Assembly: GCF_043951855.1 (NCBI RefSeq)
Contig: NZ_JBINJW010000004.1
Location: forward strand, 62,001-126,000
Direction of reading: 5' to 3'
Length of the DNA stretch: 64,000 nucleotides
Source of the DNA: Proteiniclasticum sp043951855
GTDB taxonomy: Bacteria; Bacillota; Clostridia; Clostridiales; Clostridiaceae
The position numbers were made by a program, and so were the translations under genes. This document shows positions 41,852 to 50,205 of this stretch, in pieces. Below the pieces are notes generated by a model that worked only from the letters and a program-made list of their open reading frames with translations, was not told where the DNA came from and searched no databases. The first letter of the stretch is position 1. Each line of letters starts with the position of its first letter.

Positions 41852-42115
41852 ATGTATTTAGCGGAAGTCAAAGGAAACGTTGTGGCAACAACAAAGGATA
41901 AGAGGCTGATCGGCTCAAAGCTTCTCATCGTTCAGCCCATGAGTCCAGGCTTTGAGCCCTACGGGAATCCTGTCATTGCAGTGGATACCGTGGGTGCAGG
42001 ATTCAGAGACAGGGTCATTGTGGCAAGCGGGGGTTCCGCAAGAGTCGCAATCAGTGAGAATACCCCTGTGGATGCGGCCATCGTGGCCATCATCGATTCT
42101 CTTGAAATGTATTAG
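41852..42115 (+). CDS. pduN: Microcompartment pentameric vertex protein PduN
   Basis: The 87-residue protein is of the EutN/CcmL/PduN family that caps the vertices of the shell. Typical parts are MYLAEVKGNVVATTKD, LLIVQP, VIAVDTVGAGFRDRVIVASGGSAR and DAAIVAIID. It follows a gap of 42 bases with an imperfect ribosome site (AGGGTGAAGAT). Pentamers are needed in few copies, which would suit weaker translation; that last point is inference. Confidence 0.94.
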   Translation: MYLAEVKGNVVATTKDKRLIGSKLLIVQPMSPGFEPYGNPVIAVDTVGAGFRDRVIVASGGSARVAISENTPVDAAIVAIIDSLEMY

Positions 42116-42126
42116 AGGTACACATT

Positions 42127-43107
42127 ATGAGCAAAATTTATACGAAAACCGGAGACAAGGGTGAAACTGGACTTTATGGAGGTTCCAGGATCAAGAAGTC
42201 CTCCAGGAGAGTCCATGCCTATGGTGCAGTGGACCAGTCCAACGCAGCCATAGGCGCTGCGGTGAATTTCATGAGGGAAAAATCCCTCATGGATGTACTG
42301 CGCGTAGTACAGGATAAGCTTTTTGTGGTGGGAGGCGAACTGGCATCCGATCAGAAAGGCATCGAAAAACTGAAAATAAGAGTTGGAAAGAAAGATATCG
42401 AATTTCTGGAAAAGGTCATCGATGAGATCACAAAATCCCTCAATGACAAAAACTACTTCGTGATTCCAGGAAAGACAAAAGGAGGAGCCTTTCTTCATGT
42501 AGCAAGAACGCAGGTGAGATTTGCGGAAAGGGAAATCATCTCTCTTCTGGAAGAGGAAGAAGTCAGTGAAGATATCCTGAGATACATCAACAGATTGAGC
42601 GATACGCTTTATGCCATGGGCAGGTATGAGGATGAAGTGCTGGGAGAGGAAAGGAAAGTGAACTATAATGCCGGGGAAATGCTGAAGGAAGGAAAGCTCA
42701 CAGAACAGGTAGCCCATGCCATCATGAAAGCCTGCATCACAAAAGCCTATGAAATCGGCAAGCCCATGGTGGTCAGCATTGTGGATGACGGCGGCAACCT
42801 GAAGTCCATGATGCGCATGGATGGAGCCCTGAAAGGCAGCATAGATCTTTCCAGGAACAAAGCTTATACAGCCGCGTTTTTCCATACGGCCACAGAGGAG
42901 CTTGGAAAGCTCAGCGGACCGGGGAAGGATCTCTATGGCATTGAAATCTCCAACAGAGGGCAGGTGGTGACCTTCCCTGGAGGCATTCCTATAGTCATAG
43001 ACGGTCAGATCGTCGGAGGCCTGGGCATAAGCGGCGGAAGCATAGAGGAAGACAAGGCAGTATGCCTTGCCGGCATCGAAGTATTAGAAGATAGAGGTGA
43101 AGCATGA
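42127..43107 (+). CDS. pduO: Cob(I)alamin adenosyltransferase with GlcG/HbpS-like domain (PduO)
   Basis: The 326-residue protein has an N-terminal PduO-type adenosyltransferase (about 1-180), with YTKTGDKGETGLYGG for ATP binding and RRVHAYGAVDQSNAAIG. FLHVARTQVRFAER and YINRLSDTLYAMGR complete the active-site region. The C-terminal GlcG/HbpS-like domain (about 190-320; MVVSIVDDGGNLKSM, FPGGIPIVIDGQIVGGLGISGG) binds haem in studied homologues. It makes adenosylcobalamin for the dehydratase from the Co(I) form supplied by PduS. It ends in an ATGA overlap with pduP. Confidence 0.93.
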   Translation: MSKIYTKTGDKGETGLYGGSRIKKSSRRVHAYGAVDQSNAAIGAAVNFMREKSLMDVLRVVQDKLFVVGGELASDQKGIEKLKIRVGKKDIEFLEKVIDEITKSLNDKNYFVIPGKTKGGAFLHVARTQVRFAEREIISLLEEEEVSEDILRYINRLSDTLYAMGRYEDEVLGEERKVNYNAGEMLKEGKLTEQVAHAIMKACITKAYEIGKPMVVSIVDDGGNLKSMMRMDGALKGSIDLSRNKAYTAAFFHTATEELGKLSGPGKDLYGIEISNRGQVVTFPGGIPIVIDGQIVGGLGISGGSIEEDKAVCLAGIEVLEDRGEA

Positions 43108-44519
43108 GCATGGAAAACTTAAATATCGATCAAATTGTACTGGAAGTCATGGAAAAACTGAAACCACTCGCCGCTTCTTCATCCAATGAAGAGCAGCTGG
43201 AATCAAAGAGCAAGGGCATCTATGAGGATCCGGAGGAGGCCATCGAAAAAGCTTATCTGGCACAGAAAGAGCTTTTTGAAATGACTCTTTCCGACAGGAA
43301 GAGGATCACGGATTCCATCAAGACCCATCTTCTGAAGTATGTTCGGGAACTTTCCGAGATGGTGGTGCAGGAAACGGGTATGGGCAATGTGAAGGACAAG
43401 ATTATAAAGAACACACTGGCCATCGAGAAGACCCCTTCCACGGAAGATCTTCGGGCGGGCGTATTTACAGGTGATGACGGACTGACGCTTCTGGAACTGT
43501 CCCCTTTCGGGGTCATCGGGGCCATCACGCCATCGACCAATCCCACGGAGACCGTCATCTGCAACACCATAGGCATGGTGGCAGCGGGTAATTCCGTAGT
43601 GTTTTCTCCCCATCCTGGTGCCTACAAGGCCACCAATCGATGCGTGGAGCTCATCAATGAAGCCATCAGCATGGCTAAGGGGCCCAAGAATCTTGTGGTC
43701 ACCGTGGACAATCCGAGTCTTGCCAAATCCGAAGTGGTCATGAAGCACAAGAAGATCAATCTTCTCTGTGCCACAGGAGGACCAGCCCTTGTGAAAGCGG
43801 TGCTGTCTTCCGGCAAGAAGGCCATCGGTGCAGGAGCAGGGAATCCTCCGGTGCTGGTGGATGCCACAGCCAACATCGAGAAAGCGGCCAAGGATATCGT
43901 GGATGGAGCGAGCTTTGACAACAATCTTCCTTGCATTGCGGAGAAGGAAGCCATTGTGGTGGACAGCGTATTTGATTATCTGGTGTTCAACATGAAGAGT
44001 CATGGCGCCTACGAAATCAAGGACCGCGAAACCATCGACAAGCTGGTTGCGCTTCTGGTTCCTGAAAAATGGAAGCCCAACAAGAAGTTCATCGGAAAAG
44101 ACGCCCGAGAAATTCTGAAGGCCATCGGCATTGATGCGGAAGATCATATTAAGCTCATCATCATGGAAGTGGAAAAGGATCATCCTTTCGTCATAGAAGA
44201 ACTCATGATGCCTGTACTTCCCATGGTGCGGGTGAAGGATGTGAAAGAAGGCATCGAGCTGGCGGTGAAGGTGGAGCATGGTTTCAGACATACTGCCATC
44301 TGCCACAGCAAGGACATTGATGTGCTGACGGAAATGGGGCATCGCATTCAGACCACCATCTTCGTGAAGAACGGTCCTTCCTATGCAGGTATCGGCGTAG
44401 GTGGAGAAGGCTATACCACCTTCACCATCGCAGGACCAACAGGAGAGGGACTCACATCCGCTTCCACTTTCACAAGAAAGAGAAGATGTGCGCTCATCGG
44501 CGGATTTACCATCAGATAA
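43104..44519 (+). CDS. pduP: CoA-acylating propionaldehyde dehydrogenase PduP
   Basis: The 471-residue enzyme turns propionaldehyde, CoA and NAD+ into propionyl-CoA in the compartment. It has the aldehyde dehydrogenase fold with GVIGAITPSTNPTET, FSPHPGA, LCATGGPALVKAV and the catalytic Cys in FDNNLPCIAEKE (about residue 276). The N-terminal MENLNIDQIVLEVMEKLK is an amphipathic helix that matches the targeting peptide of known PduP proteins, and a Ser-rich linker follows. The start overlaps the pduO stop. An ATG at 43110 is the alternative. Confidence 0.95.
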   Translation: MSMENLNIDQIVLEVMEKLKPLAASSSNEEQLESKSKGIYEDPEEAIEKAYLAQKELFEMTLSDRKRITDSIKTHLLKYVRELSEMVVQETGMGNVKDKIIKNTLAIEKTPSTEDLRAGVFTGDDGLTLLELSPFGVIGAITPSTNPTETVICNTIGMVAAGNSVVFSPHPGAYKATNRCVELINEAISMAKGPKNLVVTVDNPSLAKSEVVMKHKKINLLCATGGPALVKAVLSSGKKAIGAGAGNPPVLVDATANIEKAAKDIVDGASFDNNLPCIAEKEAIVVDSVFDYLVFNMKSHGAYEIKDRETIDKLVALLVPEKWKPNKKFIGKDAREILKAIGIDAEDHIKLIIMEVEKDHPFVIEELMMPVLPMVRVKDVKEGIELAVKVEHGFRHTAICHSKDIDVLTEMGHRIQTTIFVKNGPSYAGIGVGGEGYTTFTIAGPTGEGLTSASTFTRKRRCALIGGFTIR

Positions 44520-44552
44520 TGGAGAGAAAATTGTGTATGGAGGTGGAACATT

Positions 44553-45887
44553 TTGAGTGAATTTCTGAAACAGATTGAGGAAGCGGGAATCGTCGGTGCC
44601 GGGGGCGCCGGATTCCCCACCCATGTGAAGCTCAATGCCAAAGCGGAATATGTTCTGGTCAATGGAGCGGAATGTGAGCCTCTTCTGAGAGTGGATCAGA
44701 TTCTCCTCGCAGAAGAGACGGATAAGATCCTGGAAGCGCTTTCCCTCACGGTGAAAGAGGTGGGTGCCAGAGAAGGAGTCCTGGCACTGAAGGAAAAGTA
44801 TAAGGAAGCCATAAAGAGGCTGCGTGAAAAGACAGGAAAATATGACAATCTCAGAATCCACCTTCTGAAGAACATCTATCCTGCGGGAGACGAGCATTAC
44901 ATCGTTCATGATGTCACTGGAAGAATCGTTCCTGAAGGTGGCATTCCGCTGAATGTGGGATGTGTGGTGGTCAATGTGGAAACGCTTCTCAATATCTACA
45001 ATGCGGTCCACGGCATTCCGCTCACGGAGAAGTATATGACCATCACCGGAGAAGTGAGGCGTCCCATGACGGTGAAAGTGCCTCTGGGCATCAGTGTCCG
45101 TGAAGCCATAGACCTTGCCGGAGGAACAGACCTTAAGGAGTTCAAGGTCATCGATGGAGGGCCTATGATGGGAAAGATTCTAAACAGCATAGATACGCCG
45201 GTGAAGAAGACCTCCAAGGGATATATCGTACTGCCCAAGGACCATGGACTCATAACAAGCAAGGAAAAGGATATCACAACGGAGCTGAAGGAAACCAAGA
45301 CCGCATGCTGCCACTGTGATCTCTGTACAGATGTATGCCCCAGATATCTTCTGGGACATAAGCTGCATCCCAGCAAGATCATGAGGATGGCAAGCTACGG
45401 TTCCATGGGGGATTCCAGTGCCACACTGGATGAAGCCTATCTCTGCTGTGAATGCGGACTCTGCGAATCGGCCTGCATCATGAATCTTCAGCCCTGGAAA
45501 GTGAACATCTGGCTGAAGCAGAAGCTGAAGGAGAAAGGCATAGGAAACTCCAATCACAGAACCGATCTGACAGCGAATCCGTATCTGGATGTAAGAGGCT
45601 TTCCGGTGAAGAAACTGGTGTATCGGCTGGACCTCTATAAATACGATGTGGAATCGCCTTATATAGATGTGGACTACAGACCGGAGGAGGTCAGTATTCT
45701 CTGCAGACAGAACATCGGAGCGCCGGCAAAAGCTGTAGTTTCTGATGGTGACTATGTCCGGAAAGGAGACCTCATCTACGGTCAGGATGGAAACACCATG
45801 GCGGTGAACATGCATGCCACCATGGACGGAGTGGTCAGAATAAACGGAAACAGAATCGTCATCACAAGCAAGAAGGAGGAGAGCTAG
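44553..45887 (+). CDS. pduS: Cobalamin reductase PduS
   Basis: The 444-residue flavo-iron-sulfur protein is related to RnfC and the NADH-binding part of complex I. It reduces cobalamin for PduO and may shuttle electrons with the shell protein PduT. GIVGAGGAGFPTHVK forms the nucleotide-binding loop. Two [4Fe-4S] motifs are clear: CCHCDLCTDVCP and CCECGLCESACI. NVGCVVVNVETL and the C-terminal biotinyl-like part (HATMDGVVRINGNRI) are also conserved. It uses a TTG start after GGAGGTGG. Confidence 0.93.
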   Translation: MSEFLKQIEEAGIVGAGGAGFPTHVKLNAKAEYVLVNGAECEPLLRVDQILLAEETDKILEALSLTVKEVGAREGVLALKEKYKEAIKRLREKTGKYDNLRIHLLKNIYPAGDEHYIVHDVTGRIVPEGGIPLNVGCVVVNVETLLNIYNAVHGIPLTEKYMTITGEVRRPMTVKVPLGISVREAIDLAGGTDLKEFKVIDGGPMMGKILNSIDTPVKKTSKGYIVLPKDHGLITSKEKDITTELKETKTACCHCDLCTDVCPRYLLGHKLHPSKIMRMASYGSMGDSSATLDEAYLCCECGLCESACIMNLQPWKVNIWLKQKLKEKGIGNSNHRTDLTANPYLDVRGFPVKKLVYRLDLYKYDVESPYIDVDYRPEEVSILCRQNIGAPAKAVVSDGDYVRKGDLIYGQDGNTMAVNMHATMDGVVRINGNRIVITSKKEES

Positions 45888-45890
45888 ACC

Positions 45891-46442
45891 ATGAAGAATT
45901 CAATCGGACTTTTAGAATTTAAGAGCATCGCCAAAGGAATCGAGGTCACAGATGAAGTCATGAAGTCCTTCAATGTTGAGCTTGTCATGTCCAATGCCAT
46001 CTGTCCGGGGAAATATGTCACCATCATCACAGGAGAACTGGCTCAGGTGAAAAATGCCATAGAGCTCGGTAAGACCCTGGGTGGCATCTTCAAGATCGAG
46101 GCGGAAATGATCGCCAATGTCCATCCTGAGATTCTTCCTGCCCTATCGGGAACGGCGGAAATCGAGGGCATCACAAGCGTCGGTGTCATTGAGACCATGT
46201 CGGCCTTAAACTCCATCATAACAGCGGATATCGCAAGGAAGGCAGCCAATGTACGCCTTATTGAAGTGAGAATCGCAAGAGGCCTCGGTGGGAAAGGGTT
46301 CACCATTTTCACAGGGGAGATCACAGCGGTGAAAAGAGCCATTTCAGCCGTTCATGAGAAATTTGTGCCCATGGGAGATGTGCTGTGCTCTACTGCCATT
46401 TCCAACTGCAACAAGGAACTGGTCCGTAAGCTATTCACCTAA
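45891..46442 (+). CDS. pduT: Microcompartment trimeric shell protein PduT with metal-site cysteine
   Basis: The 183-residue protein has two BMC domains (about 1-90 and 95-183). In known PduT trimers a Cys in the pore loop (Cys38) holds a [4Fe-4S] cluster at the three-fold axis. The same loop is present here as NAICPGKYVT. The second domain has SVGVIETMSALNSII and ARKAANVRLIEVR. It is the last gene of the operon, three bases after pduS, and probably passes electrons across the shell to PduS. Confidence 0.94.
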   Translation: MKNSIGLLEFKSIAKGIEVTDEVMKSFNVELVMSNAICPGKYVTIITGELAQVKNAIELGKTLGGIFKIEAEMIANVHPEILPALSGTAEIEGITSVGVIETMSALNSIITADIARKAANVRLIEVRIARGLGGKGFTIFTGEITAVKRAISAVHEKFVPMGDVLCSTAISNCNKELVRKLFT

Positions 46443-46491
46443 CAGATCCATGATGGAACAAGTCATTCCTGATACATTCTTATTTCTTCTT

Positions 46492-46536
46492 AAAAGCACT
46501 TCAAGAGGCGTTCGCCTCCCGGAGTGCTTTTCCTTT
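46492..46536 (+). terminator. Terminator of the pdu operon
   Basis: AAAAGCACT and AGTGCTTTT close a stem that also contains GAGGCG/CGCCTC, followed by CCTTTT. It ends the long operon. Confidence 0.8.
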
Positions 46537-46704
46537 TATCGTGATAAAAAGTCATATCCAGTATTCGAACAGAAAACACATCCTTCTCTTTGCTGTGATG
46601 AAAGAAGAGAGAGAATCATGACGGAAATGAAGGAGAAAAGATATTTCAAGGTTCATGAGAGGACGCTACTAGTAGTGGCGGAGTCTGCAGATAAGATTAT
46701 GAAT

Positions 46705-46732
46705 TCGACAGGCATTGGAACTATGGTAAAAT
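46705..46732 (+). promoter_or_regulatory. Promoter of the second two-component system
   Basis: TCGACA (46705-46710) and TAAAAT (46727-46732) are 16 bases apart, with an extended -10 TGG just before the second hexamer. Confidence 0.5.
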
Positions 46733-46806
46733 GAAAGGTAGTGAAAGAGAAGAAAGAGCAAACACTGTTCTGAAGAAGAACATGCTTGCATATATAGGAG
46801 AAGTGA

Positions 46807-48240
46807 ATGAGATATTTCAAGAAGGACATCATCGCCATCATCGTGGCCGTCATACTGGTTTTTCTGTTTTCCGCCATCGTGGACATCAGGCTCGATATGG
46901 AGATTTTCGACCGGAACCGGAAGATGCTTGAGGATTATGAAGAAATCAATGAAACCGTCATGGACTATGACCAGTCCAGGCTTTATTTCCGTCTCTATAA
47001 CAGGGACAGAAATGCCAATGACTTCGCGGAATATCAGAGGGCGACGGATAAGGTCACCGCATCTCTGGAGGAGCTTTCTTCCGTATTCAGAGAGGATGAA
47101 AGGTCCAGTATGAACTATCGGATCGTCTCTCAGATGCTGGAGCATCGCAGTGAGATGATCCGGGCCTACGAGAATCTGGAGATTCAGGACAGGACGCTAT
47201 CTAAAGATCTGGAGTACATCATTATTCTGAGTGAGCGTGTCTCCACGCAGCTGAACAGCCTCGCATCGTCTTACCTGAATCAGATGAACGACATGAACGA
47301 GAAGAATCTCATCTGGTACCAGAACAGGCAGAACCTGTCCAACGCCTTAACCTTTCTCATCCTTCTTTCGCTCATCGTTCTGACGCTATTCATTGGAAGA
47401 GCCATGAAGAAGAAGCTTCTGGAAGCGGCACAGGTGGTTTCCGAAATCGGAAACAGAAACTTTCAGGTGAAGAACCTGGAACGGACGCACTATAAGGATG
47501 TCAATGTCTACATCGATACCATGAATGATATGAAGGAGGAGATTCTGGCGCTCATCGCTCAGACCGAAGCTTATGCCAGAAGCCAGATCCAGTATGAACA
47601 GCAGAAGAGAATGCTTGCAGAGAGCAGAATGAAGGAGCTGCAGCTTCAGATCAATCCTCATTTTCTCTTCAACACCTTAAGTATCGTCATCCGGCACATC
47701 CAGTTCAAGGAATATGACACGTCCATTCAGCTCATCAAGGAGACTTCGAAGATTCTGAGAAGCAGCCTTGGCAAGAAGAAGGGGATGATTCCCCTGGATG
47801 ATGAGATCGATCTTCTGAATTCCTATATCTTTATCCAGCAGCTGCACCTGAAAGACCGGGTGGAAATCAGTCTGGATGTGCGCAAGGCTTATGGCAATGA
47901 GGTTCTGGAAGTGCCGCCCCTTGTGATCCAGCCTCTGGTAGAGAATGCGGTGATGCACGGCATGAGCGCCGTGACGTCCGGTGGAAGCATCGACATCCGG
48001 ATCATGGAGAGAGCGGACCGGGTTGAGGTGGAAGTGGAAGACAACGGAAAAGGCATTCCGCAGGAGATCATTGAGAAGGTGAAGAGCGGAACCTACGAGG
48101 GGCATATCGGTCTTCTCAACGTCATCAGAAGACTGCAGCTTCTTTATGAGAGAGAAGACGTCTTTGAACTGAGAAGCGAAGAAGGAAAGGGAACCCATGT
48201 GAAGCTCTATCTCTACAAGAGGAGGCAAAAGGATGTATAA
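46807..48240 (+). CDS. Membrane sensor histidine kinase, YesM/LytS type
   Basis: The 477-residue kinase has two membrane segments (about 9-27 and 178-198) around a mostly helical extracytoplasmic sensor of 150 residues with no named domain that I can see. A HAMP-like linker follows. The His-kinase region has LQINPHFLFNTLS (His285), PLVENAVMHG and DNGKGIP, as in YesM/LytS proteins. It differs from the soluble PocR-domain kinase at 29876. It overlaps the next gene by eight bases. Because a TRAP transporter follows, the likely signal is an outside solute brought in by that transporter. Confidence 0.87.
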   Translation: MRYFKKDIIAIIVAVILVFLFSAIVDIRLDMEIFDRNRKMLEDYEEINETVMDYDQSRLYFRLYNRDRNANDFAEYQRATDKVTASLEELSSVFREDERSSMNYRIVSQMLEHRSEMIRAYENLEIQDRTLSKDLEYIIILSERVSTQLNSLASSYLNQMNDMNEKNLIWYQNRQNLSNALTFLILLSLIVLTLFIGRAMKKKLLEAAQVVSEIGNRNFQVKNLERTHYKDVNVYIDTMNDMKEEILALIAQTEAYARSQIQYEQQKRMLAESRMKELQLQINPHFLFNTLSIVIRHIQFKEYDTSIQLIKETSKILRSSLGKKKGMIPLDDEIDLLNSYIFIQQLHLKDRVEISLDVRKAYGNEVLEVPPLVIQPLVENAVMHGMSAVTSGGSIDIRIMERADRVEVEVEDNGKGIPQEIIEKVKSGTYEGHIGLLNVIRRLQLLYEREDVFELRSEEGKGTHVKLYLYKRRQKDV

Positions 48241-49789
48241 GATCATCATTGCAGATGACAAAATGCAGGAAAGAGAGTATTTAAGAACCTTTATAGAAGA
48301 AAACTACAAATGGGATCTTACGATCATGAAGGTTGCTCATGATGGCGAAGAAGTGCTTTCCCTCATGAAGGAAGAAGAGCCGGATCTTCTGCTTCTGGAT
48401 ATCCAGATGCCTAAAATCGACGGGCTGGAAGTGGCGGCTCAGGTGAGCCGTACCCATCCCCATGTGAAGGTGGTGCTGATCACAGCCTTTGCGGAGTTCT
48501 CCTATGCGAAGGAGGCCATCAAGCTTGGTGTATCGGATTATCTCCTGAAGCCCTATACGGACCATGAGCTGAAGGAGGTTCTTAATCAGGTGATGCTGTC
48601 TCTTGATACGGGAAGAAAGGAAGTCCTGAAAGAGGGTAGAGGACGGAGAAACTATAATGTGGGTGATTTCCAGGAAAAGTCCATCATCAGCAAGATCCTT
48701 CTGAAGAACGTGGATTCCAGATTCTTCGAGAAGCATCTCATGGGTCTTTTCTCCCACGAGCTGCGCTATAAATGCGTGGTGCTCTATGAGGAGAACCTCA
48801 CCACAGAGGAAGTGGAGACCATGGATGTGGTGAGAGGTTTCTTCCAGAAGAAGAATCTCACGATCCTGGCGGATCTGGAAGGAAAGGAGAAGGTGCTTTT
48901 TCTCTTCGGGGAAAAGACCCTGGACTTCAATGAACTGGAAAATAGCATCAGAAGAACCAGGAAATTCTTCAAGGACGGATTCGGGGAAGAAGTCTATGTG
49001 GGTGTTTCCGGTTTCCATGAGGAGCTGGGAGACCTGACCCGTGCCTATAATGATGCGGTTTCCTTCATCACGGAGTTTGGTACGTCCACGGTGAAGACTT
49101 CCTATGAAGAGAACAGGAAATACGACCTGGCTCTGACAAACTCCGAGAGCAGCATCAAGCTTCATGTGCTCAACAAGAGTGAAGAAGATGCGCTGGAAGG
49201 TCTTGATTTTCTTCTGGAGGAAGTTCTTTCCAGAAGACCGGAAGTCTACAGGGAAAGAAGACTCCTCTACCTTTCCTATGGCCTCATCAGAAGCGTCTAT
49301 GATGTGCTGGGCAGGGAAGAGGAAGGAAGAGAGAAGTTTCTGGCTTTTCTGGAGAAGAAAGAGATTCAAGATGGAAATCTCCAGGAGAAGACAGAAGAGG
49401 TGAAAGCTCTCATGACGGAACTCATCGATACCTTAGGCGGCCTTTCCGTCTACAACAACGTCACGCTGGTGAAGGATGCCAAAAGCTATATCCATGGGCA
49501 CTTCAGAGAAAAGCTCACGCTGTCCGACGTGGCGGAAGCCGTGGGCATAAGCTATGGTCATCTTTCCAAGTGCTTCAAGCAGGTGGAGGGGAATTCCTTC
49601 AACAGCTATCTCATGGAAGTGAGGATCGAGGAAGCCAAAAGACTTATGAGAGAAGAGAACCTGCCCATCAGCGAGATCGCCTATGAAGTAGGCATCGGAG
49701 ATCCCAACTATTTCAGCAAGTGCTTCAAGAAGCAGACGGGGCTCTCGCCCAAGGAGTATGTGACTATGACCATCACTGGAGATGTCTAG
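48233..49789 (+). CDS. AraC-type response regulator, YesN type
   Basis: The 518-residue regulator has an N-terminal receiver (Asp56 in LLLLDIQMPK, Lys in YLLKPY), a long middle region (about 150-400), and a C-terminal AraC domain. The latter has LSDVAEAVGISYGHLSKCF and YEVGIGDPNYFSKCFKKQTG. This is the usual YesN layout. It is coupled to the kinase gene and probably activates the TRAP genes that begin 416 bases downstream. Confidence 0.87.
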   Translation: MYKIIIADDKMQEREYLRTFIEENYKWDLTIMKVAHDGEEVLSLMKEEEPDLLLLDIQMPKIDGLEVAAQVSRTHPHVKVVLITAFAEFSYAKEAIKLGVSDYLLKPYTDHELKEVLNQVMLSLDTGRKEVLKEGRGRRNYNVGDFQEKSIISKILLKNVDSRFFEKHLMGLFSHELRYKCVVLYEENLTTEEVETMDVVRGFFQKKNLTILADLEGKEKVLFLFGEKTLDFNELENSIRRTRKFFKDGFGEEVYVGVSGFHEELGDLTRAYNDAVSFITEFGTSTVKTSYEENRKYDLALTNSESSIKLHVLNKSEEDALEGLDFLLEEVLSRRPEVYRERRLLYLSYGLIRSVYDVLGREEEGREKFLAFLEKKEIQDGNLQEKTEEVKALMTELIDTLGGLSVYNNVTLVKDAKSYIHGHFREKLTLSDVAEAVGISYGHLSKCFKQVEGNSFNSYLMEVRIEEAKRLMREENLPISEIAYEVGIGDPNYFSKCFKKQTGLSPKEYVTMTITGDV

Positions 49790-49859
49790 TCCATTTCAGC
49801 GGCACAGGAAAACTGGCGTGAATGAGAAAAACCATGCGATGAGAAAATCGGAAATACTG

Positions 49860-49908
49860 AAAAGACAAGGAGACTGTTTTGATAAGCTTCCTTGTCTTTT
49901 TCTTTTTC
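49860..49908 (+). terminator. Terminator of the second two-component operon
   Basis: AAAAGACAAGGA and TCCTTGTCTTTT form a 12-bp stem, followed by TCTTTTTC. Confidence 0.82.
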
Positions 49909-50155
49909 AGCTGGAGATAAAAGTATTCTCCATGAAGAAGAAGGAGACAGCTCAAGTACTCAGGAAGGATAGGGAAGAGATCAATCCTTCAATGCTCCAT
50001 AACAGATGGAGAGGTGGAGAGGATGAGATTACCTCAGCCTCGAAACTGAAAAAACTGTCAGGACTTTGCCTGTTTTATGACAGAGAAGAAGATTTCATGA
50101 CTAATTTTTACTAGTATTGATAGTATATTCCATTCTTTTACTGGAACCTGCACCC

Positions 50156-50161
50156 TATAAT
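50156..50161 (+). promoter_or_regulatory. -10 element of the TRAP operon
   Basis: TATAAT lies 45 bases before the dctP start. No good -35 is found at 16-18 bases, which fits dependence on the YesN-type activator. Confidence 0.45.
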
Positions 50162-50205
50162 AAGGACAGTAATCGTTATAAAAACGAAAATTCGGGAGGA
50201 AAAAA

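Larger units (their letters stand above)
46443..46806. other. Intergenic region between pduT and the second two-component system
   Basis: It contains the operon terminator and a promoter for the downstream kinase at 46705-46732. Short open frames here overlap pduT or the terminator and look non-coding. Confidence 0.55.
49790..50205. other. Intergenic region before the TRAP transporter
   Basis: It holds the terminator at 49860-49908 and the -10 element at 50156-50161. A 110-codon frame across it (49782-50114) runs straight through the terminator stem and has no family features, so I treat the region as non-coding. AraC-type regulators often bind direct repeats in such a region, but I found none that is convincing. 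Confidence 0.5.

Noticed and set aside
43203..45011. 602-codon open frame on the minus strand opposite pduP and pduS
   Set aside because: It lies opposite two firmly identified genes, has a His- and Arg-rich composition typical of antisense frames, and lacks a ribosome site and family motifs.
46354..46734. 126-codon frame overlapping the end of pduT
   Set aside because: It lies mostly in the pduT coding end and the operon terminator and shows no family features.
49782..50114. 110-codon frame before dctP
   Set aside because: It starts inside the end of the response regulator gene and runs through a perfect terminator stem (49860-49900).
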